Positions 8,643-17,724 are shown, numbered from the stretch's first letter. The stretch: DNA of 64,000 nucleotides from Phenylobacterium sp. (GCF_030693625.1 NZ_JAUYAF010000027.1:41153-105152); one strand, 5' to 3'. The notes: a model not told the origin generated them from the sequence alone. Numbers and translations are program-made.

Positions 8643-9332
8643 ATGGCCAAAGCCCCCCGACCCCCGGCGAGGAAGAAGACGCGCGTCAGTCCCGCAGAAC
8701 AGGCGCGGGTGGAGGAAATCTTTCACCGCTTCCTGTCGCTCAGCGACGATCCGCGCACCGAGCTGAACTATGCCAGCCCCTATGAGCTGGTGACCGCCGT
8801 GGCCCTGTCGGCCCAGGCCACCGACGTCTCGGTGAACAAGGCCACCACCGCCCTGTTCGCCGTGGCCGACACCCCGGCCAAGATGCTGCACCTCGGCGAA
8901 GAGGGCCTCATCCCGTTCATCGCCTCCATCGGTCTCTACCGCACCAAGGCCAAGAATGTCATCGCCACCGCCCGCATCCTGATGGAGCAGCATGGCGGCG
9001 AGGTGCCCCTGGAGCGCGAGGCCCTGATGGCCCTGCCCGGCGTGGGGCGGAAGACCGCCAGCGTGGTGCTGAACGAGCTGCGCATCGAGCCGGCCATCGC
9101 CGTGGACACCCACGTCTTCCGGGTCTCCCACCGCCTGAAGCTGTCGGCGGGCAAGACCCCGGACCAGGTGGAGGCCGACCTGATGGCGCTGGTGCCCGAG
9201 CCCTACCTCACCCGCGCCCATCACTGGCTGATCCTGCACGGGCGCTACACCTGCGTGGCGCGCAGGCCGCGCTGCGAGGACTGCCCCATCGCCGATCTGT
9301 GCCCGTCGAAGGTCCTGTTCGCGGGGTCGTGA
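8643..9332 (+). CDS. nth: Endonuclease III (DNA glycosylase/AP lyase)
   Basis: A 229-residue base-excision repair enzyme that removes oxidised pyrimidines and cleaves the abasic site. The helix-hairpin-helix motif LPGVGRKTAS carries catalytic Lys137, and VDTHVFR carries catalytic Asp155. The four cluster cysteines at 204, 211, 214 and 220 show the C-X6-C-X2-C-X5-C spacing of the [4Fe-4S] loop. The basic N-terminal tail (PRPPARKKTR) is a common extension. The ATG at 8643 is the first Met giving the family length. It is divergent from the DUF2244 gene and convergent with the cyclophilin gene, which ends eight bases away. Confidence 0.96.
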   Translation: MAKAPRPPARKKTRVSPAEQARVEEIFHRFLSLSDDPRTELNYASPYELVTAVALSAQATDVSVNKATTALFAVADTPAKMLHLGEEGLIPFIASIGLYRTKAKNVIATARILMEQHGGEVPLEREALMALPGVGRKTASVVLNELRIEPAIAVDTHVFRVSHRLKLSAGKTPDQVEADLMALVPEPYLTRAHHWLILHGRYTCVARRPRCEDCPIADLCPSKVLFAGS

Positions 9333-9339
9333 GCCTCGC

Positions 9340-10149
9340 CTAGGGGTCGACGCGGACCGGAACCTCCAGGTCGCAGATGGAGAAGTCCGCCCCCTTGGCG
9401 ATCCGCGTCCGGCGGACCAGGGCGCGGAACTCGGGACTGTCGTCCCGCAGGATCGAGAGCCGTGGCCGATCGGCGGCCGGCATGTCGGCCGCCACCCGCA
9501 CCTTCAGCATCCGGTCGGGGGCGGCCGGGGGTTCGCCCACCGATAGCAGGCTGTTGATGTCGCTCCCCACCACGATCCTGCCCCAGACCGTGTAGTCGCG
9601 GTCCAGGCGCCGGCTGGAGCCGCGCATGAAGAAGATCTCGCTGTTGCCGGTGTTGCGCGCCTCTTGCCGCCCCATGCCGGCGACGCCCTGGCAATAGGCG
9701 CCCCAGGCGCGGATCGCGCCGTCGGTGGACCGCAGCGCCTCCTGGCCCGACACCGTGGCGATGGGGACCGATCCCAGGAAGCCCACCGTCCCGTCGCTCG
9801 GCGCGGCCACCGCCCGGTAGCCGGCGATCTTCAGCTTGAAGGTCGCCTCCAGCGGCAGGTCCGGGTGGCGGGAAACCCCGCCGTCCTTGTTGTCGGGATT
9901 GCCGGTCTGGTTGACGAAGCCCTCGATCACCCGGTGGAACTGCAGGCCGTCATAGACACCTTCCCGGGCCAGCAGCTTGACCCGGGCCACACTCAGCGGC
10001 GCCATGTCCGGGGCCATCTCAACGAGGATCCGCCCCTTGGTGGTGTCGATCACCAGCAGGTTTTCGGGGTCCAGGGGGCGCCATTCGGGGGCCGGTGCGG
10101 CGCCCAGCAGGCCAAACGCGAAAAGGGCGGCGGAGAGCTTGCGGATCAT
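9340..10149 (-). CDS. Cyclophilin-type peptidyl-prolyl isomerase, exported
   Basis: A 269-residue protein with a signal peptide (MIRKLSAALFAFGLLGAAPA), so periplasmic. The cyclophilin core shows TTKGRILVEMAPDMAPLSV, the active-site region YDGLQFHRVIEGFVNQTGN, the SEIFFMRGSSRRLD segment and YTVWGRIVVG. Compared with minimal bacterial cyclophilins it has an inserted loop (about residues 85-140) and a C-terminal extension of about 60 residues. The FHRVI arginine is kept, so isomerase activity is plausible. I chose the ATG at 10149 because it begins the signal peptide; an earlier in-frame ATG adds 12 charged residues. Confidence 0.88.
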   Translation of the reverse strand: MIRKLSAALFAFGLLGAAPAPEWRPLDPENLLVIDTTKGRILVEMAPDMAPLSVARVKLLAREGVYDGLQFHRVIEGFVNQTGNPDNKDGGVSRHPDLPLEATFKLKIAGYRAVAAPSDGTVGFLGSVPIATVSGQEALRSTDGAIRAWGAYCQGVAGMGRQEARNTGNSEIFFMRGSSRRLDRDYTVWGRIVVGSDINSLLSVGEPPAAPDRMLKVRVAADMPAADRPRLSILRDDSPEFRALVRRTRIAKGADFSICDLEVPVRVDP

Positions 10150-10226
10150 GCGATCCAGTGAAGCTTCTCCGCCGCCCCTCGCCAAGCTGATCTTTCGAGA
10201 AGATCGGCCTTAACTCGGAAACGCGA

Positions 10227-10469
10227 TCAGGTGATGCGCTTGACGCTCACCGGGTCGCTGCCCGGGAAGCTTTCTTCCAGACCCTCGTCCAGCAGGGCTT
10301 CCTGCCGGTCTTCGGCATCCTGCCCCTTGTCCGCCAACTGGTCGGGCAATTCGTCCGCCTCCAGCGGCTCGACCTTGCGGGCGTGCGGCACCTCCGCGTC
10401 CTTGATAGCCCGTTTTTCCTGGACCGAGAGCTTATCGTCCTTGGACTTGTCTTGATTGAGAATGCCCAT
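10227..10469 (-). CDS. Small acidic protein with ESFPGSDP-type C-terminus
   Basis: An 80-residue, highly charged protein with no membrane segment. The C-terminal pattern LDEGLEESFPGSDPVS recurs in small alphaproteobacterial proteins of unknown function; I know the pattern but not its role. The start is set at the ATG at 10469 because GGAGGAG lies seven bases upstream; five further in-frame residues upstream would overlap that ribosome site. The middle is rich in Asp, Glu and Lys and probably disordered. It stands alone between the cyclophilin gene and a DUF6886-like gene on the same strand. Confidence 0.7.
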   Translation of the reverse strand: MGILNQDKSKDDKLSVQEKRAIKDAEVPHARKVEPLEADELPDQLADKGQDAEDRQEALLDEGLEESFPGSDPVSVKRIT

Positions 10470-10514
10470 GTGCAGCTCCTCCAAACGCTTTGGCGGACGG
10501 TCCGCCTTGGCGAC

Positions 10515-11072
10515 CTAACGTGTGGAGGCGTCAGGAGTTGCCGCCCAACCTTGAGCATGTCGCAGCCGCACCCCGCTGGCGTGCAGGCTGGTGGACCAGA
10601 CGTCCCGAAGCGGAACCAGGCTGGCCATGAGCCGCAACTCCACCCCGTGCGCCGCCATCATGGCCGGCAGGTCATCGAGGGTCTCGACGGACAGGGGCCT
10701 GACGGCGTGGCGCGCCACCCACATGCCGGCGTCGGCCAGATCCTCGAAGCCCTCGACGGGAAGTTCGTAGCGGTAGAGGGGTTCGGAACGCAGGCGCTCG
10801 AACCAGGCCCACTCCACATGGGCGATCATCCGCGCGTCGCTGGACCCGAACCACCGCGCCCGGTCCTCTTCCGTGGTGGTCGGCCCTTCCCACAGCACAA
10901 TGCGGGGGCAGTCGCGGGGGAAGAAGTATAGCGGCTGCGTCACCTCATCGATGGCCCACACCAGCGGGCCGTTCAGCCAGTCGCGCCCCGGCGGCCGCGT
11001 CGAGGGGACCCGAACCGGCCTGGGGATAAAGCATCCGATGCCCGGATCGTCGCTGAAATGAAAAAGCCGCAT
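10515..11072 (-). CDS. DUF6886-like protein
   Basis: A 185-residue cytoplasmic protein starting MRLFHFSDDPGIGCFIPRP, which matches the start of the uncharacterised DUF6886 group as I remember it. Conserved-looking aromatic and charged positions include LVWAIDEVTQPLYFFPRDCPRI and HVEWAWFERLRSEPLYRYELP. The N-terminal FHxSxDP pattern suggests a nucleotide- or RES/ART-like fold, but this is speculation. It ends in a low-complexity tail. It precedes the small acidic gene on the same strand and is divergent from the adenosine kinase gene with an 87-base gap. Confidence 0.65.
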   Translation of the reverse strand: MRLFHFSDDPGIGCFIPRPVRVPSTRPPGRDWLNGPLVWAIDEVTQPLYFFPRDCPRIVLWEGPTTTEEDRARWFGSSDARMIAHVEWAWFERLRSEPLYRYELPVEGFEDLADAGMWVARHAVRPLSVETLDDLPAMMAAHGVELRLMASLVPLRDVWSTSLHASGVRLRHAQGWAATPDASTR

Positions 11073-11159
11073 GCCCTATCCTGTGCAAAGCCCCGCTCAC
11101 GTTGATCAAGCTGGTCTTTCCCTGTAGTCAGCCCGCCTACGTTTCCCCGGAAAGCCCTT

Positions 11160-12149
11160 ATGACCGAACTGTACGACGTCGCCGCCATCGGCAACGCCAT
11201 CGTCGATGTGATCGCCCCGGCCACCGATGACTTCCTGTCGGCCAATGGGCTGGACAAGGGCGCCATGATGCTGATCGACGAAGCGCGCGGCGTGGAGCTC
11301 TACGGCAAGATGGCCTCAGGCATCGAGGCCTCGGGCGGCTCGGCCGGCAACACCATCGCCGGGGTCGCCAGCTTCGGCGGCCGCGCGGCCTATATGGGCA
11401 AGGTGGCCAAGGACCAGCTGGGGGACGTCTTCGCCCACGACATGCGGGCCATCGGCGCCCATTTCGACACCCCGCCCCTGACCGACGGCCCCGCCACGGC
11501 GCGGTCGCTGATCAACGTCACCCCGGATGGCGAGCGCACCATGTGCACCTATCTGGGCGCCTCGACCGAGTTCGCGGCCGATGATGTGGACGCCGCAATC
11601 ATCGAGGGCGCCAAGATCGTCTATCTCGAGGGCTACCTGTTCGACGCCGAGGCCGCGCGCCGCGCCTTCGCCAAGGCCGCGGGCCTGGCCCGGGGCGCCG
11701 GCCGGATGATGGCCATCACCCTGTCGGACGGCTTTGTGGTGGAACGCCACCGCGAGGCCCTGCTGGGCTTCATCGAGAGCCAGGTCGACCTGGTCTTCGC
11801 CAACGACACCGAACTGATGGCGATGTTCCAGACCACCGACTTCAATGACGCCATGGCCCAGATGCGCGGCAAGGTGAAGATCGCCGCCGTCACCCGCGGC
11901 GCGGCCGGCTCCACCATCTGCGCGGCCGGGCAGACCTTGGACGTTTCGGCCTATCCTGTGGAAAAAGTCGTGGACACGACCGGCGCGGGCGACCAATACG
12001 CAGCCGGTTTCATGTTCGGTCTCGCCAAGGGCCGGCCGCTGAACGTCTGCGGCCAGCTCGGATCGCTGGCGGCGTCGGAAGTGATCTCGCACTACGGCCC
12101 GCGCCCCCTGGTCAATCTGAAAGACCTGGCGGCGTCGAAAGGACTCTAA
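11160..12149 (+). CDS. PfkB-family adenosine kinase
   Basis: A 329-residue ribokinase-fold sugar kinase. The N-terminal segment [14 protein letters not shown] and the di-Gly region [19 protein letters not shown] are PfkB signature 1-like. The C-terminal signature [17 protein letters not shown] contains the catalytic Asp. This type in alphaproteobacteria is usually annotated adenosine kinase (AMP from adenosine and ATP); the substrate is inferred from family. It opens the cluster with hisB starting four bases after its stop, so it is very likely the first gene of the his operon, linking purine salvage to histidine synthesis. Confidence 0.88.
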   Translation: MTELYDVAAIGNAIVDVIAPATDDFLSANGLDKGAMMLIDEARGVELYGKMASGIEASGGSAGNTIAGVASFGGRAAYMGKVAKDQLGDVFAHDMRAIGAHFDTPPLTDGPATARSLINVTPDGERTMCTYLGASTEFAADDVDAAIIEGAKIVYLEGYLFDAEAARRAFAKAAGLARGAGRMMAITLSDGFVVERHREALLGFIESQVDLVFANDTELMAMFQTTDFNDAMAQMRGKVKIAAVTRGAAGSTICAAGQTLDVSAYPVEKVVDTTGAGDQYAAGFMFGLAKGRPLNVCGQLGSLAASEVISHYGPRPLVNLKDLAASKGL

Positions 12150-12153
12150 GCCC

Positions 12154-12744
12154 ATGGCCCGCACGGCCGAAGTCGTCCGCAACACCAAGGAAACCCAGAT
12201 CACGGTCCGCGTGGATCTGGACGGCTCCGGCGTGTCCGATGTCGAGACCGGCATCGGCTTCTTTGACCACATGCTGGACGGTCTGGCGCGATTCAGCGGG
12301 ATCGACCTCTACGTCCGCACCAAGGGCGACCTGCACATCGACTTTCACCACACGGTGGAAGACACCGGGATCGTCATCGGTCAGGCCATCCGGCAGGCGC
12401 TGGACGGCTTCAAGGGCATCTACCGCTTCGGCCACGCCTATGTGCCGATGGACGAAACCCTGACTCGCTGCGCCCTCGACCTCTGCAATCGCCCGTACCT
12501 GATCTGGAAGGTCGCGTTCAAGACCCCGAAGATCGGCGAGTTCGACACCGAGCTGTTCAAGGAATTCCACCACGCCTTCGCCATGAACCTGGGCGCCTGC
12601 GTGCATCTGGAAACCCTCTACGGCGACAACAGCCACCACATCGCCGAGAGCGGCTTCAAGGCCCTGGCCCGCGCCCTGCGCACCGCCGTCGAACTCGACC
12701 CCAAGACCCATGGTCACGCTCCGTCGACCAAGGGCGTCCTGTAG
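12154..12744 (+). CDS. hisB: Imidazoleglycerol-phosphate dehydratase
   Basis: A 196-residue monofunctional HisB that dehydrates imidazole glycerol phosphate to imidazole acetol phosphate. Metal-binding His/Glu motifs are seen as [30 protein letters not shown] and the later [18 protein letters not shown]. There is no fused histidinol-phosphatase domain. It begins four bases after the adenosine kinase stop and ends ten bases before hisH, so it belongs to the same transcript. Confidence 0.97.
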   Translation: MARTAEVVRNTKETQITVRVDLDGSGVSDVETGIGFFDHMLDGLARFSGIDLYVRTKGDLHIDFHHTVEDTGIVIGQAIRQALDGFKGIYRFGHAYVPMDETLTRCALDLCNRPYLIWKVAFKTPKIGEFDTELFKEFHHAFAMNLGACVHLETLYGDNSHHIAESGFKALARALRTAVELDPKTHGHAPSTKGVL

Positions 12745-12754
12745 GATCTGATCC

Positions 12755-13387
12755 ATGCAGAATGTCGCCCTGATCGACTACGGGTCGGGCAACCTTCGCT
12801 CGGCCGAAAAGGCCCTGGTGAAGGCCGCCGACGGCGCGAGCCAGATCGTGGTCACCTGTGACCCCGAGACGGTGGCCAACGCCGACCGCATCGTCCTGCC
12901 CGGCGTGGGGGCCTTCTCGGCCTGCATGACCGCGCTTTCCGAGCGTCCTGGCCTGATCGAGGCGATGACCCAGGCCGTCCGCACCAAGGGACAACCCTTC
13001 CTGGGCATCTGCGTCGGCATGCAGCTGCTGGCGTCACGCGGCCTGGAGTTCGGCGAGACCCGCGGGCTGGACTGGATCGCCGGCGATGTGCGGCGGGTCG
13101 AACCCTCCGACGCCACCGCCAAGATCCCGCACATGGGCTGGAACACCCTGGTTTCGCCCCACGGCCCCGACCTGATCGCCGGGATCGGTGACGCGCCGAT
13201 GTATTTCACCCACTCCTTCGCCTTCTACCCGGACGACGAGACAGACGTCGCCGCCTGGGTCGACCACGGCGGCCGTTTCCCAGCGGCTGTCGCCAAGGGC
13301 AATGTCGCGGGCGTACAGTTTCACCCTGAAAAGTCGCAGAGCGCCGGGCTTGCCCTCCTGGCGCGATTCCTGGAGTGGCGTCCGTGA
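12755..13387 (+). CDS. hisH: Imidazole glycerol phosphate synthase, glutamine amidotransferase subunit
   Basis: The 210-residue class I amidotransferase that releases ammonia from glutamine for HisF. The catalytic Cys is in LGICVGMQLL; the His/Glu pair is in VQFHPEKSQ. The start LIDYGSGNLRSAEKAL and the LPGVGAFSACM oxyanion region are typical. Its last codons overlap the hisA start (GTGA), which implies translational coupling. Subunit partner HisF is encoded two genes downstream. Confidence 0.97.
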   Translation: MQNVALIDYGSGNLRSAEKALVKAADGASQIVVTCDPETVANADRIVLPGVGAFSACMTALSERPGLIEAMTQAVRTKGQPFLGICVGMQLLASRGLEFGETRGLDWIAGDVRRVEPSDATAKIPHMGWNTLVSPHGPDLIAGIGDAPMYFTHSFAFYPDDETDVAAWVDHGGRFPAAVAKGNVAGVQFHPEKSQSAGLALLARFLEWRP

Positions 13388-14106
13388 TCCTCTATCCCGC
13401 GATCGATCTGAAGGACGGCCAGTGCGTGCGCGTGCTGCACGGCGACCTGACCACCGCCACCGTCTTCAACGCCTCCCCCGCCGACCAGGCCCGGCAGTTC
13501 GTGGAGAGCGGATTCCACTGGGTCCACGTCGTCGACCTGAACGGCGCCGTCCAGGGCCGGGCGATCAATGAGAAGGCCGTCGAGGCGATCCTCGAAAGCG
13601 TCTCCATCCCCGTACAGCTGGGGGGCGGCATCCGCTCCATGAAGGACGTCGAACGCTGGATCGAGGCCGGCGTCTCCCGGGTGATCCTGGGCACCATCGC
13701 CGTCACCGAGCCCGAGATCGTCAAGGCCTGCGCCCGCGAATGGCCCGAGCAGATCGCCGTCAGCGTCGACGTGCGGGCCGGCAAGGTGGCGACGCAGGGC
13801 TGGACCGAGAGCTCCGACCTCGACGCCGTCACCGTCTCCAAGCGCTTCGAGGACGCCGGCGTGGGCGCCCTGATCATCACCGACATCGACCGCGACGGCA
13901 CGGTGATGGGCTTCAATGTCGAAGCCTTCGGGGCCATCGCCGACGCGGTGAACATCCCGGTGATCGCCGCCGGCGGCCTGGCCAGCGTCGACGACATCGT
14001 GCGTCTGCGGGCGCGCAAGGGCGTGCCGATCGCGGGCGCCGTCCTGGGCCGGGCGCTCTACAACGGCGCCATCAACCCGGCTGAGGCCCTCAAGGTCGCC
14101 GCCTGA
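13384..14106 (+). CDS. hisA: Phosphoribosylformimino-AICAR-P isomerase
   Basis: A 240-residue TIM-barrel isomerase of histidine synthesis that opens the ribose of ProFAR to PRFAR. Half-barrel phosphate loops appear twice: VQLGGGIRS and AAGGLAS. The catalytic Asp residues lie in YPAIDLKDG near the N-terminus and in [12 protein letters not shown] place the start at the GTG at 13384, which gives the family N-terminus M(V)[11 protein letters not shown] and a four-base GTGA overlap with hisH; another GTG nine bases upstream is possible. Confidence 0.96.
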   Translation: MILYPAIDLKDGQCVRVLHGDLTTATVFNASPADQARQFVESGFHWVHVVDLNGAVQGRAINEKAVEAILESVSIPVQLGGGIRSMKDVERWIEAGVSRVILGTIAVTEPEIVKACAREWPEQIAVSVDVRAGKVATQGWTESSDLDAVTVSKRFEDAGVGALIITDIDRDGTVMGFNVEAFGAIADAVNIPVIAAGGLASVDDIVRLRARKGVPIAGAVLGRALYNGAINPAEALKVAA

Positions 14107-14903
14107 TGCTGAAGGTTCGCGTCATCCCCTGCCTGGACGTCAAGGACGGCCGCGTGGTGAAGGGCGTGAACTTCGTGGCCCTGCGCGACGCCGGCGATCC
14201 CGTCGAGCAGGCGCGGGCCTATGACGCCGCCGGCGCCGACGAGCTGATGTTCCTGGACATCACCGCCAGTCACGAGCGACGCGGCGCCATCCTCGACGTC
14301 ATCGCCCGCACCGCCGATGTCTGCTTCATGCCGCTGTCGGTGGGGGGCGGCATCCGCCAGGTGGAGGACGCCCGGCGTCTGCTGCTGGCCGGGGCCGACA
14401 AGATCAGCGTCAACACCGCCGCCGTGGAGAACCGCGACCTGATCAGCGCCTGCGCTGACGCCTTCGGCTCCCAGGCCGTGGTGGTGGCCATCGACGCCAA
14501 GCACGGCACGGCGCGCAACGGCTCCGGCGGACGCAACGACGGCTGGGAGGTCTATACCTATGGCGGCCGCACCGCGACGGGGTTGGACGTTGTGGACTAC
14601 GCCGTCGACGCGGTGAAGCGCGGCGCGGGCGAGATCCTGCTGACCTCCATGGACCGCGACGGCGCCAAGACCGGCTATGACATCGAGCTGCTGGCCGCCA
14701 TGACCGCGGCGGTGAACGTGCCGGTGATCGCCTCGGGCGGCGCCGGCAGCGCGGCCCACATGGTCGAGGCCGTGACCAAGGGCGGCGCCGACGCCGTCCT
14801 GGCCGCCTCGATCTTCCATTTCGGTGAAGTCTCCATCGGCGAGGTCAAGCGCGCCATGGCCGCCGCCCACATTCCTGTCCGCCTGACGGAGGCCTTCGCA
14901 TGA
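14106..14903 (+). CDS. hisF: Imidazole glycerol phosphate synthase, cyclase subunit
   Basis: The 265-residue cyclase that uses ammonia from HisH to make imidazole glycerol phosphate and AICAR. It starts [20 protein letters not shown] with the catalytic Asp, and the second catalytic Asp lies in [12 protein letters not shown]. The phosphate loops are SVGGGIRQ and SGGAGS. The ATG shares one base with the hisA stop (TGATG), and the 3' end overlaps hisE by four bases. Confidence 0.97.
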   Translation: MLKVRVIPCLDVKDGRVVKGVNFVALRDAGDPVEQARAYDAAGADELMFLDITASHERRGAILDVIARTADVCFMPLSVGGGIRQVEDARRLLLAGADKISVNTAAVENRDLISACADAFGSQAVVVAIDAKHGTARNGSGGRNDGWEVYTYGGRTATGLDVVDYAVDAVKRGAGEILLTSMDRDGAKTGYDIELLAAMTAAVNVPVIASGGAGSAAHMVEAVTKGGADAVLAASIFHFGEVSIGEVKRAMAAAHIPVRLTEAFA

Positions 14904-15235
14904 GCCGCTTTTCCGAGACCCTCGACCGCCTCGCCGCCACCATCGAGACGCGCAAGGGCGCCAGCCCCGAGAGCTCCTATACCGCCAAGCTGCTGTCGGA
15001 AGGCGTGGAGCGCGCCGCCAAGAAGCTGGGGGAGGAGGCTGTCGAGGTGGTGATCGCCGCGGTCCAGAAGGACAGGGACGGCCTGGCCGCCGAGAGCGCC
15101 GACCTGATGTACCATTTCCTGGTGGTCCTGGCCGCCGCCGGCGTCAGCCTGGACGACGTCGCCGCCTGGCTGGAAAGCCGCGAAGGCCGCTCGGGCCTGG
15201 AAGAAAAGGCCTGGCGACGCAAGTCGGAGACCTAG
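14900..15235 (+). CDS. hisE: Phosphoribosyl-ATP pyrophosphatase
   Basis: A 111-residue all-alpha MazG-like pyrophosphatase catalysing the second step of histidine synthesis. The motif [25 protein letters not shown] holds the metal-binding Glu residues and [12 protein letters not shown] the partner Asp. It is a free-standing enzyme, not fused to HisI. Its ATGA overlap with hisF makes it the last clear gene of the adenosine kinase-hisBHAFE operon; an inverted repeat follows 11 bases after the stop. Confidence 0.96.
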   Translation: MSRFSETLDRLAATIETRKGASPESSYTAKLLSEGVERAAKKLGEEAVEVVIAAVQKDRDGLAAESADLMYHFLVVLAAAGVSLDDVAAWLESREGRSGLEEKAWRRKSET

Positions 15236-15246
15236 GCCCTTCTCCT

Positions 15247-15262
15247 CTCCCGCTTGCGGGAG
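15247..15262. repeat. Short perfect inverted repeat after hisE
   Basis: CTCCCGC-TT-GCGGGAG, seven paired bases with a two-base loop, lies just past the hisE stop. The same core recurs at 37046-37061, so it appears to be a dispersed intergenic element of this genome. There is no T-run, so it is not a classical intrinsic terminator, though it could protect the 3' end of the his transcript. Confidence 0.6.
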
Positions 15263-15271
15263 GAAGAGCGG

Positions 15272-15910
15272 TCAGAACGGCCACCAGCTCCAGAACCAGG
15301 CGGTGATCCGCGCCCAGAGACCGTCGAAGGACTGGCCCATCACCTTCTCCACCACGCTCTGCGGCGGGGTCGGGACGAACCAGCTGGGGGCGGCGGGCGG
15401 AGCGCAGTTCATGCGCATGCCCACGCCCTTCAGATAGCCCCGGCGCACCTCGCCGGCGCGGATCGCGGCCTGGACCTTCTTGTCGTGGCGGGCGGCGCCG
15501 GTGAGCTTGCGGACCCAACCCCGGAACGGCAGCAGGCTGCGGCTCTCGCTGCGCAGTTCGGAGATGCCGGCGTCCTTGATCGCCCCGCCCACCTTCTCGG
15601 CGCGGGTCCGGGTGTCGGGCGGGGGCGCCTCGTCGAGATCGGGGCCCAGGGCCGCATCCAGCCGGCCGATCTCGCCGGCGATGGGTTCGCAGCGGGAAAG
15701 GCCCTCCATGTCATAGGGATCGGCGCGGGCCCGCAGCAGGACATCGGGAATGCCCTTCTGCTTGAGATTCAGGTCCTCCAGCGGGGCCATGGCCGCGTCG
15801 CGGAAGGTGTCCTTGTCCTGCATGACGCCGCGGTCGGCGGCCTGGGCGGCGCCCAGCGACAGGGAGGCGAACAAAAGAGTGACGGTGACGGCGAAAGCAG
15901 CGACGCGCAT
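15272..15910 (-). CDS. Exported protein of unknown function
   Basis: A 212-residue protein with a signal peptide (MRVAAFAVTVTLLFASLSLG ending AQAA), so periplasmic or outer-membrane associated. The middle is helical and charged (DAAMAPLEDLNLKQKGIPDVL). The C-terminus is Trp/Phe-rich (LWARITAWFWSWWPF), which suggests membrane contact. I do not recognise a family with certainty. It faces the his operon tail to tail and is divergent from the CPBP protease gene, 47 bases apart. Confidence 0.7.
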   Translation of the reverse strand: MRVAAFAVTVTLLFASLSLGAAQAADRGVMQDKDTFRDAAMAPLEDLNLKQKGIPDVLLRARADPYDMEGLSRCEPIAGEIGRLDAALGPDLDEAPPPDTRTRAEKVGGAIKDAGISELRSESRSLLPFRGWVRKLTGAARHDKKVQAAIRAGEVRRGYLKGVGMRMNCAPPAAPSWFVPTPPQSVVEKVMGQSFDGLWARITAWFWSWWPF

Positions 15911-15957
15911 GGCGCCACCATAGTCGAGGTGCGCGGGCCGCGCTAACCTGGCCCTTG

Positions 15958-16881
15958 ATGATCCCCGCCCTCGACGTGCTCGCCGGCCGCGCGACGCCGC
16001 CCTTCCTCGCGCAGACGACGCCCCGCGACCGAGACGGGCGCCGGGTGGCCCTGATGGCGCTGGCCGGCCCGGTGGCCGCCATCGCTGCGAGCTTCGCGGT
16101 GATCCTGGCGGTGTTCGGCGCGGGTCGGGCCCTTGGCGTGCCGCTCAATGTCGTCGGCGGGGAGCTGGGCGACCTGCCACGCCTGCTGAAGTCCAGCGTC
16201 TATATCGTCGAGGTGGGGATCGGTCTGGCCGCCGCGGCGGCGGGCCTGCTGCTGGCGGCGCGGCTGATCTTCCGCCGGCCCTTCCGCAGCTGGATCACCG
16301 TGGCGCCCCGCTTCCGCTGGCAGGTCCTGGCCTGGGGCGCGGCGGCGGGCGTGGTGGCCATCCTGGCGTTGAGCCTGATCTCGGTGCTCATGCCGCAGAG
16401 CGGCGAGGCGCCGATCCTCGACGCGGGCGAGCCCCTGAAACAGCGCCTGATCTACATGGCCGCCGTCAGCCTGGGTTTCCTGATCGCCTCGTGGGCCGAG
16501 GAGGTGGTGTTCCGGGGCTATCTGCTGCAGCAGGTGGGCGTCTTCACCCGCCGGGTCTGGCTGGTGCTGCTGATCAACGGCGTGATCTTCGCCCTCTTCC
16601 ACCTGGAGTTCGATCCCGGCGCCCTGGCGGCGCGGGCCCTGCTGGGCATGGTGTTCGCCTGGGCGACCCTGCGCCTCGGCGGCCTGGAGTTCGGGATCGG
16701 GGCCCACGCCACCCAGAACCTGGGGGTAGCGATGTTTGGAGAGGTGCTGTTGCCCACCTCCGCGCCGACCGCCATCAAGCTCAGCGAGCTGGGCTTCGAA
16801 CTGGTCCTGGCGGTGGTCATCCTGGCCTGCGTCGAGTGGCTCTACCGACGGCGGACCCTGGCGGCCCTGGCCGAGGCCTAA
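15958..16881 (+). CDS. CPBP-family intramembrane glutamic endopeptidase
   Basis: A 307-residue polytopic inner-membrane protein with about seven to eight predicted helices. The CPBP (CAAX protease and bacteriocin-processing) motifs are present in order: WAEEVVFRGYL with the paired Glu and Arg, FALFHLEF with the conserved His, and GIGAHATQN with the last His/Asn. It probably cleaves membrane proteins, but no substrate can be named. The ATG at 15958 is preferred over the adjacent TTG. The PHA-granule gene converges on it nine bases away. Confidence 0.88.
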   Translation: MIPALDVLAGRATPPFLAQTTPRDRDGRRVALMALAGPVAAIAASFAVILAVFGAGRALGVPLNVVGGELGDLPRLLKSSVYIVEVGIGLAAAAAGLLLAARLIFRRPFRSWITVAPRFRWQVLAWGAAAGVVAILALSLISVLMPQSGEAPILDAGEPLKQRLIYMAAVSLGFLIASWAEEVVFRGYLLQQVGVFTRRVWLVLLINGVIFALFHLEFDPGALAARALLGMVFAWATLRLGGLEFGIGAHATQNLGVAMFGEVLLPTSAPTAIKLSELGFELVLAVVILACVEWLYRRRTLAALAEA

Positions 16882-16890
16882 GGCCGCCCG

Positions 16891-17199
16891 CTACTTCAGC
16901 AGCAGCTGGCCTTCCTTCTGGACCCGGCCCTTGATCTTGCCGGCCAGCAGGGCGAGCACATTGGGCAGGTTGATGGTCATCAGCACCGCGGCCTCCTGAA
17001 CGTCCAGGTGGCCGGTGATGTGCTGGCCCATGGCGGCCACCGAGAAGTCCATGCGGTCGCCGGTCCAGGTCTTGGTCAGGGCCTTGGAGGCGGCCTCGCC
17101 GAACTGCTGGCTGATCTTGCCGAAGCCCTCCTCGATCCGCTGCCGCGCGACGGCGGCGCCCAGGTCGTGGGGGATGGTGATGGTGATCGGCTTGCTCAT
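16891..17199 (-). CDS. Polyhydroxyalkanoic acid system family protein
   Basis: A 102-residue cytoplasmic protein matching the PHA_gran_rgn family often found near polyhydroxyalkanoate genes. Characteristic segments are ITIPHDLGAAVARQRIEEGF, WTGDRMDFSVAAMGQHITG and LLAGKIKGRVQKEGQLLL. The exact role, perhaps at the storage-granule surface, is not established. AAGAGGACC precedes the ATG. No phaC or phaR gene adjoins it in this window. Confidence 0.82.
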   Translation of the reverse strand: MSKPITITIPHDLGAAVARQRIEEGFGKISQQFGEAASKALTKTWTGDRMDFSVAAMGQHITGHLDVQEAAVLMTINLPNVLALLAGKIKGRVQKEGQLLLK

Positions 17200-17279
17200 G
17201 TGGTCCTCTTGTCGCCCCAGTAACGCCTGCAACGCATTTGGGGTCCAGCCCGGAACAAAGCGACTCCCTGTGGATTGTT

Positions 17280-17294
17280 TTAACAGAATCCTAA
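17280..17294 (+). promoter_or_regulatory. Candidate CtrA box with embedded GANTC site
   Basis: TTAA-CAGAATC-CTAA at 17280-17294 matches the CtrA box TTAA-N7-TTAA at seven of eight positions, and its spacer holds GAATC, a CcrM methylation site (17286-17290). It lies 16 bases before the GTG of the exported gene at 17311, close enough to act on its promoter. It also lies 80 bases upstream of the divergent PHA-system gene. Chance matches are possible, though AT-rich words are rare in this genome. Confidence 0.4.
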
Positions 17295-17310
17295 TCCGGG
17301 CGGGGCCGTC

Positions 17311-17724
17311 GTGGCGTCTACACCTCAGAAACTCAGCGGACTCATCGGAGCGATAGCCCTGCTCAGCTTCGCAGGCGCCGCCCACGCCGAGACGGTCTGC
17401 CAGGGTTCCGCCCCCGACGTCGGCGCGGAAATCCACGGCCCTGTCCTGCAGGTGCTGGACTCCGAACGCCTGTGTGTGGCGCTCGGCGCCACCCCTGACC
17501 AGTGGGTCGAGGTCGCGCTCGCGCCGGAGCCCCTGCAGAAGACCGCCGCCCATCCGGCCAGCCGCGGCTCGCTGATGGCCGTGGCCTTCGCCCAGAACAT
17601 CACCTGCAGGATCGTCGATGTGGCCGGCGGCCTGCCCGTCGCCGCCTGCCGTCTCGACGACCAGTCGGTCCGGGCCCTGACCCGCGAGCCCGCCGCCTAC
17701 GTCGCCGGCCAGGCCTGGCGGTGA
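17311..17724 (+). CDS. Small exported protein, possibly nuclease-like beta-barrel
   Basis: A 137-residue protein with a signal peptide (LIGAIALLSFAGAAHA). The mature part has three Cys residues and beta-rich segments: GPVLQVLDSERLCVALG, WVEVALA, NITCRIVDVAGGLPVAACRL. The order 'V-x-V-x-D' strand then 'R-I-V-D-V-x-G' is reminiscent of thermonuclease (SNase-like) domains, but the catalytic Arg/Glu set is not evident, so the resemblance is tentative. The start is a GTG at 17311, chosen because it precedes the signal peptide. Confidence 0.6.
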   Translation: MASTPQKLSGLIGAIALLSFAGAAHAETVCQGSAPDVGAEIHGPVLQVLDSERLCVALGATPDQWVEVALAPEPLQKTAAHPASRGSLMAVAFAQNITCRIVDVAGGLPVAACRLDDQSVRALTREPAAYVAGQAWR

